A stretch of 8,335 nt of DNA from Deltaproteobacteria bacterium (lineage in GTDB: Bacteria > Chloroflexota > Dehalococcoidia > Dehalococcoidales > BS750m-G39), in contig JAUWGI010000022.1 in NCBI GenBank assembly GCA_030606505.1, positions 1-8,335 of the forward strand, given 5' to 3'. A model generated the notes under the pieces. It ran no database searches, was not told where the DNA came from, and worked only from the letters and a program-made list of their open reading frames with translations. Shown here one piece after another: positions 5,354-8,335 of the stretch; position 1 is the stretch's first letter; each line of letters begins with the position of its first letter. Both the position numbers and the translations under genes were made by a program.

Positions 5354-6058
5354 TCATTTACGCCAGGGAATATCAACTGTAATTTCCGTGCCCTTGCCCA
5401 GAGCTGTACTTATACTGAAAATGCCTCCCAGAAGCTCGGTGCGTCGGCGCATACTTAACAGTCCCAGGGAACTACTGAAAGGGGATGGCTCCAGTTTATC
5501 GAGCGGGAACCCGATGCCCCAGTCCTTTACTCTTACCAGGAGACGCTTTCCTTTCTGGTTCATCTCTATCTCAAGCCTGGACGATTGGGCGTGATTCCTT
5601 ACATTGTTAACCGCTTCGTGTATAATGCGGTAAATAGCCAGCTCCGCCTGCCCGTGAAGAGTGGGCCAGGCGCCGGAATAGAACTCAACCCTGCAACCAG
5701 TTTCTTCCTCGAACCGCTTCAGCTCCTGCCGCACCACCACCACCAGACCATGAGCTTCAAGTGCCTCCGGGACAGTGCCATTGATTATCTCCCTGGTCTC
5801 CCGAACGGCCTGTCTTACCAGCCCCACTGCCCTGCTGAATAACCGGTCTAATTCCGGGCGCTGGATAAAATAAGGGCGGGCAATCTGGTCAACCGTCTGA
5901 AGGTACTGGAAGGCAGAGGTTAGCGTCTGGGCAGGTCCGTCATGTATTTCGAGGATGATGCGTTCGGCTTCTTGGATTTCAATAGTGGAATCGGGGGGTT
6001 GTTTCTCTGATATATAACAGGTATTACCAACTGGAGGTAGGCCTCTCACACGCGGCAT
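5354..6058 (-). CDS. Soluble sensor-less histidine kinase (HisKA_3 / HATPase_c, NarX/DegS type)
   Basis: The product has 234 residues from the ATG at 6058. In the numbering from the GTG three codons earlier, the dimerisation/H-box region is at 35-105 with ERIILEIHDGPAQTL (phospho-acceptor His42). The ATPase part shows the N-box HEAVNNVRNHA at 150-160, the G1 box DWGIGF at 182-187 and the G2 region LGLLSMRRRTELLGG at 201-215, ending in GTEITVDIP. There is no membrane segment and only about 30 residues before the H-box, so no recognisable sensor domain; input must come from a partner or from small features such as Cys17. AGGTGA about 6 nt before the ATG at 6058 favours it over the GTG at 6067. 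It autophosphorylates and donates to the adjacent regulator (family knowledge). Confidence 0.9.
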   Translation of the reverse strand: MPRVRGLPPVGNTCYISEKQPPDSTIEIQEAERIILEIHDGPAQTLTSAFQYLQTVDQIARPYFIQRPELDRLFSRAVGLVRQAVRETREIINGTVPEALEAHGLVVVVRQELKRFEEETGCRVEFYSGAWPTLHGQAELAIYRIIHEAVNNVRNHAQSSRLEIEMNQKGKRLLVRVKDWGIGFPLDKLEPSPFSSSLGLLSMRRRTELLGGIFSISTALGKGTEITVDIPWRK

Positions 6059-6185
6059 AGCATTCACCTATTCTTCAGTTTTCAAACCCTTCTACTGCTA
6101 TCCAGGCAATCAGTAGAAGCACCCCCACCACAACTGGCATACCCGCTAAACCATAAAGTTATATCCTACCCGCACAGGGAAAAAT

Positions 6186-6288
6186 GCCAGTGGTCACATT
6201 TTAAACCATTTAGATGTCTTTTGTCAATAGGGTAGTAAACTCAAGTACTATTCAACATTAGTACAAAGGGGTAAGACGCCAGTGGTCA
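6186..6288. repeat. Two direct copies of GCCAGTGGTCA, 92 bp apart
   Basis: Exact 11-bp copies lie at 6186-6196 and 6278-6288. The first covers the predicted start site of the kinase operon on the minus strand and the second lies about 90 bp upstream of it. A partial inverted copy (ACTGGCAT, 6133-6140) pairs perfectly with ATGCCAGT (6184-6191). The positions suit an operator, possibly for autoregulation; binding is inference. Confidence 0.5.
6198..6227 (-). promoter_or_regulatory. Sigma-70-type promoter of the kinase/regulator operon
   Basis: On the minus strand TTGACA (6227-6222), an 18-bp spacer and TAAAAT (6203-6198) form a good promoter. Transcription would start near 6191, giving a leader of about 130 nt before the kinase ATG at 6058. 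That leader carries two GCGGGTA direct repeats (about 6147-6153 and 6167-6173). Confidence 0.6.
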
Positions 6289-6354
6289 AAATATTACCCT
6301 TTTGGCAACAAGGGTGGGGGGTGACACCCTGCTGCCGGGTGGGGGGGGGTAAAG

Positions 6355-6384
6355 TTGACCGCCTCCCCGCTGACTGATTATACT
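6355..6384 (+). promoter_or_regulatory. Promoter of the GNAT gene, probably leaderless
   Basis: TTGACC (6355-6360), an 18-bp spacer and TATACT (6379-6384) form a near-consensus sigma-70-type promoter. The -10 box ends 7 nt before the ATG at 6392, so transcription should begin at or next to the start codon. The GAGGG between them is too close (2 nt) to act as a normal ribosome binding site and would hardly be in the mRNA. Confidence 0.65.
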
Positions 6385-6391
6385 GAGGGCG

Positions 6392-6868
6392 ATGATTCGC
6401 CAGTGCCAGCCGCAGGATTTCGACCGGATATACCTTATTATTAATGGGGCCGCCAGAGCCTATGAGGGTGCTATCCCTGCCGATTGCTACCCTCAGCCCT
6501 ACATGCCCCGGGAAGAGCTTGAGCATGAAATGAAGCGGATGAGCTTTTTCGGCTGGGAGGAGGACGGGGAACTGGTGGGGGTGATGGGGTTCCAACCAAT
6601 CAAGGATGTGACCCTTATCCGCCATGCCTATGTATTACCTGAGTGGCAGAAAAAGGGGATTGGCAGTAAACTCCTGGACCACATGAAGGAGTTGGTTAAC
6701 ACTTCCCGCCTGCTGGTAGGAACCTGGGCTGACGCCCGCTGGGCAATCGAATTCTACCAGAAGCACGGCTTCAACCTGGAGAAAAATAAGGACGAACTGC
6801 TGGAGACATACTGGGACATCCCCCGGCGCCAGATTGAGACTTCAGTTGTGCTGGGGGTGGATATATAA
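6392..6868 (+). CDS. GNAT-family N-acetyltransferase
   Basis: The product has 158 residues, the usual size. It has the GNAT fold pattern: beta1 MIRQCQPQDFDRIYLII, then beta4 GELVGVMGFQPI (59-70). The acetyl-CoA binding motif A at 77-98 reads RHAYVLPEWQKKGIGSKLL, where QKKGIG is the Q/R-x-x-G-x-G pyrophosphate loop. Motif B at 117-127 contains AIEFYQKHGF. The enzyme would transfer acetyl from acetyl-CoA to an amine of an unknown substrate in the cytosol; subfamily and substrate cannot be told. The ATG at 6392 is set by the promoter directly upstream. The gene converges on mtaB with a 4-bp gap and no visible terminator between, so the transcripts may overlap. Confidence 0.9.
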   Translation: MIRQCQPQDFDRIYLIINGAARAYEGAIPADCYPQPYMPREELEHEMKRMSFFGWEEDGELVGVMGFQPIKDVTLIRHAYVLPEWQKKGIGSKLLDHMKELVNTSRLLVGTWADARWAIEFYQKHGFNLEKNKDELLETYWDIPRRQIETSVVLGVDI

Positions 6869-6872
6869 AGCC

Positions 6873-8102
6873 TTATTCCACCAGCCTTACCGGCAGCAGT
6901 TGATTGGTTAAATCCTCGTCACTTTTGGTGTACGCCCTGATGTAGTTATCGGTAAGGCCGGACCAGACGCCGCAGGTTTCCTTTTCCCACAATACCATCA
7001 CCGTCTTGCCCAGAAACCGGCGCCCGAAATCGCGGAGGCACGCCTTGCCCAGAGCCAGCATCCTCCGGCTCCGCTCCCGCTTGGCCTTGACTTCCACCTG
7101 GTGGAACATGGTGGCGGCCTGGGTGCCGGGGCGGGGGGAATAGCTAAAGACGTGGATGCGGGCAAACTGCATCTGCTTACAGAAATTATAGCTCTGCTCA
7201 AACTCGGTTTCAGTCTCGCCGGGGAAGCCGACGATAACATCGGTGGTGATAGCCACGCCGGGCACAGCCTTCCTTATTAAGTCTACCGCCCGCTTATAAT
7301 CGGTAGTAGTATAGCGCCGCTTCATCCGCTTTAACACGGCATCGCTGCCGCTCTGCAAAGAGAGGTGAAACTGGCGGCACAGCCGCCCGTCGCGCCACAT
7401 CTCAATAAGCTCGGGGGTTATTTCCTGGGGCTGGAGGGAGGAGAGCCTTAACCGGGCTACCTCAGTCTCCGCTAAAATACGCTGGAGCAGTTCCCTCAGG
7501 CCAGCCCCTTCATGATTATATGAGCCGATCTCGGTGCCGGTGAGCACCACCTCTTTGTAACCGTCGGCAACGCGGTGCCTGACCTCATCAATAACCTGCT
7601 TTAAAGGCAGACTCTTCTCCCTGCCCCGCACCAGAGGGACGATGCAGTAAGAGCAGAAGTTATTACAGCCGTCTTGAACCTTGATGAAGGCACGAGTCCT
7701 GAAATCGGCGTGGGTTGAAACTGCCCCGGCGGCAGGGTGGCTGAGCCGCCCGGACTCCTCAAGGCGGGGCAGTAAATCCATCTTCTGGCTGTTGTCCAGG
7801 GCAAAATCAATACCTTTAATCTGAGCCAGTTCCTGGCGGGCACGCTCCACGTAGCAGCCAATAGCCACCACCAGGGCGTCGGGATTACAGCGGCGGGCTT
7901 GCTTTAGCAGGCGGCGGCATTTGCCGTCGGCGACATGGGTCACGGTGCAGGTATTGAGCACATAGACGTCAGCCCCGTCATCAGGCAGTACCAGCCGATA
8001 CCCCGCCCGGGCAAACTGGCGGGCTAAAAGCTGAGTCTCAGCCTGATTGAGCTTGCAGCCCACTGTGTCTAAAGCAACCCTTGGTATTTCCGAATTTCCC
8101 AT
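6873..8102 (-). CDS. mtaB: tRNA t6A37 C2-methylthiotransferase MtaB
   Basis: This radical-SAM enzyme converts N6-threonylcarbamoyladenosine at position 37 of ANN-decoding tRNAs to the 2-methylthio form. The product has 409 residues, slightly shorter than the usual 430-450. The N-terminal methylthiotransferase domain carries the three Cys of the auxiliary cluster: Cys16 in TVGCKLNQAE, Cys52 in LNTCTVTH and Cys83 in IGCY. The radical SAM domain has CNNFCSYC with Cys146, Cys150 and Cys153, and later TGTEIG at 188-193, SLQSGSD at 248-254 and VGFPGETE at 291-298. A short C-terminal TRAM domain covers about 364-409. TVGCKLNQ at the N-terminus and the overall pattern point to MtaB rather than MiaB or RimO. 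The ATG at 8102 lacks a Shine-Dalgarno sequence and follows a -10 box by 8 nt, suggesting leaderless translation. Confidence 0.93.
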   Translation of the reverse strand: MGNSEIPRVALDTVGCKLNQAETQLLARQFARAGYRLVLPDDGADVYVLNTCTVTHVADGKCRRLLKQARRCNPDALVVAIGCYVERARQELAQIKGIDFALDNSQKMDLLPRLEESGRLSHPAAGAVSTHADFRTRAFIKVQDGCNNFCSYCIVPLVRGREKSLPLKQVIDEVRHRVADGYKEVVLTGTEIGSYNHEGAGLRELLQRILAETEVARLRLSSLQPQEITPELIEMWRDGRLCRQFHLSLQSGSDAVLKRMKRRYTTTDYKRAVDLIRKAVPGVAITTDVIVGFPGETETEFEQSYNFCKQMQFARIHVFSYSPRPGTQAATMFHQVEVKAKRERSRRMLALGKACLRDFGRRFLGKTVMVLWEKETCGVWSGLTDNYIRAYTKSDEDLTNQLLPVRLVE

Positions 8103-8110
8103 ACATAAGA

Positions 8111-8139
8111 ATTATATGGCGAGAATTTAAACTGGTCAA
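8111..8139 (-). promoter_or_regulatory. Promoter of mtaB, probably leaderless
   Basis: On the minus strand TTGACC (8139-8134), a 17-bp spacer and a perfect TATAAT (8116-8111) lie with the -10 box ending 8 nt before the mtaB ATG at 8102. Transcription should start at about the start codon. The -35 box is identical to that of the GNAT gene. Confidence 0.7.
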
Positions 8140-8191
8140 ATAGCTTTAGACATTTGCTGAGCAACCCTCCCCCTGTCTAACCGAGGTTTTG

Positions 8192-8326
8192 CTTCCCACC
8201 CTCCCACCCTACAGAGGTTAGACCTCTCTTTAAACTCCTTTTATGGGGGGATACACCCCCACCCCCTGTTAGCGGGTGTTCTACTTCCCACCCTAACCCA
8301 CCCTACAGAGGTCTTACCTCTCTTAA
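8192..8326. repeat. Two copies of an intergenic quadruplex-plus-hairpin repeat
   Basis: Unit 1 (8192-8233) and unit 2 (8284-8326) share CTTCCCACCC, a second CCCACCC, TACAGAGGT and ACCTCTCTT. Each has four C-runs: CCCACCCTCCCACCC at 8195-8209 and CCCACCCTAACCCACCC at 8287-8303. Their minus strand gives four GGG runs with 1-3 nt loops, the pattern of a stable parallel G-quadruplex. Each is followed by a hairpin AGAGGT-3 nt-ACCTCT (8213-8227 and 8307-8321) whose loop differs (TAG and CTT). The 50 bp between units hold TGGGGG/CCCCCA and ACACCC/GGGTGT inverted repeats. More units may lie beyond the window. Confidence 0.7.
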
Positions 8327-8335
8327 TTCTCTCTT

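Larger units (their letters stand above)
6068..6391. other. 324-bp divergent regulatory region between the kinase operon and the GNAT gene
   Basis: No gene is visible. It contains the kinase-operon promoter (6198-6227, minus), two copies of an 11-bp direct repeat, a hairpin GTACTA/TAGTAC (6245-6250 with 6259-6264), a hairpin AGGGTG/CACCCT (6311-6316 with 6325-6330), a G-rich stretch including nine G in a row (6341-6349), and the GNAT promoter (6355-6384, plus). Confidence 0.7.

Noticed and set aside
6065..6067. GTG start for the histidine kinase
   Set aside because: AGGTGA covers this codon and is well placed for the ATG at 6058.
6248..6625. A 125-codon minus-strand open frame over the regulatory region and the GNAT gene
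   Set aside because: It runs antisense through the well-supported acetyltransferase and through G/C-run spacer; its protein is low complexity and unrecognisable.
8192..8326. CRISPR array
   Set aside because: Only two imperfect units are seen, the interval between them contains its own inverted repeats, and no cas genes are present; an intergenic repeat fits better.

Overview
The window carries a bacterial chromosomal segment of moderate to high GC. The gene set (NfeD plus slipin, a BirA without a DNA-binding domain, a lone GvpL/GvpF protein, a soluble NarL-type two-component pair, MtaB), together with leaderless-looking promoters and G/C-rich intergenic repeats, suggests Chloroflexota, perhaps Dehalococcoidia. 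That assignment is an inference from gene content and style; no marker gene in the window settles it.

Left part, plus strand (1-2002): the 3' portion of a long membrane protein of the NfeD family, then a short NfeD protein, then a slipin (SPFH/band 7) whose start codon directly follows the short NfeD stop. The short NfeD is a tandem duplicate of the last 107 codons of the long one, with a period of about 408 bp. A decayed copy of the slipin start lies between the two NfeD genes. The operon ends at a strong GC hairpin facing the convergent birA gene.

Middle part, minus strand, read right to left (6058 to 2079): a soluble sensor-less histidine kinase, a NarL/FixJ response regulator, a small protein that looks like a degenerate HD domain, a 245-bp gap, a GvpL/GvpF-family protein with a J-domain-like C-terminal extension, and biotin protein ligase. 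The kinase and regulator form one operon behind a good sigma-70-type promoter. That promoter's start site is overlapped by one copy of an 11-bp direct repeat whose second copy lies 92 bp away.

Right part (6355-8102): a GNAT acetyltransferase on the plus strand and the tRNA methylthiotransferase MtaB on the minus strand, converging with a 4-bp gap. Both have TTGACC -35 boxes and -10 boxes 7-8 nt before ATG, so both mRNAs are probably leaderless; birA looks the same with an extended -10.

The right edge (8192-8326) holds two copies of an intergenic repeat. Each joins a four-run G motif on the minus strand, a quadruplex candidate, to a 6-bp hairpin whose stem is conserved while its loop differs. 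The less ordinary items are the NfeD/slipin duplication, the J-like GvpF fusion, the degenerate HD protein, the quadruplex-hairpin repeats and the leaderless promoter pattern. No mobile element, CRISPR array, rRNA or tRNA was found.
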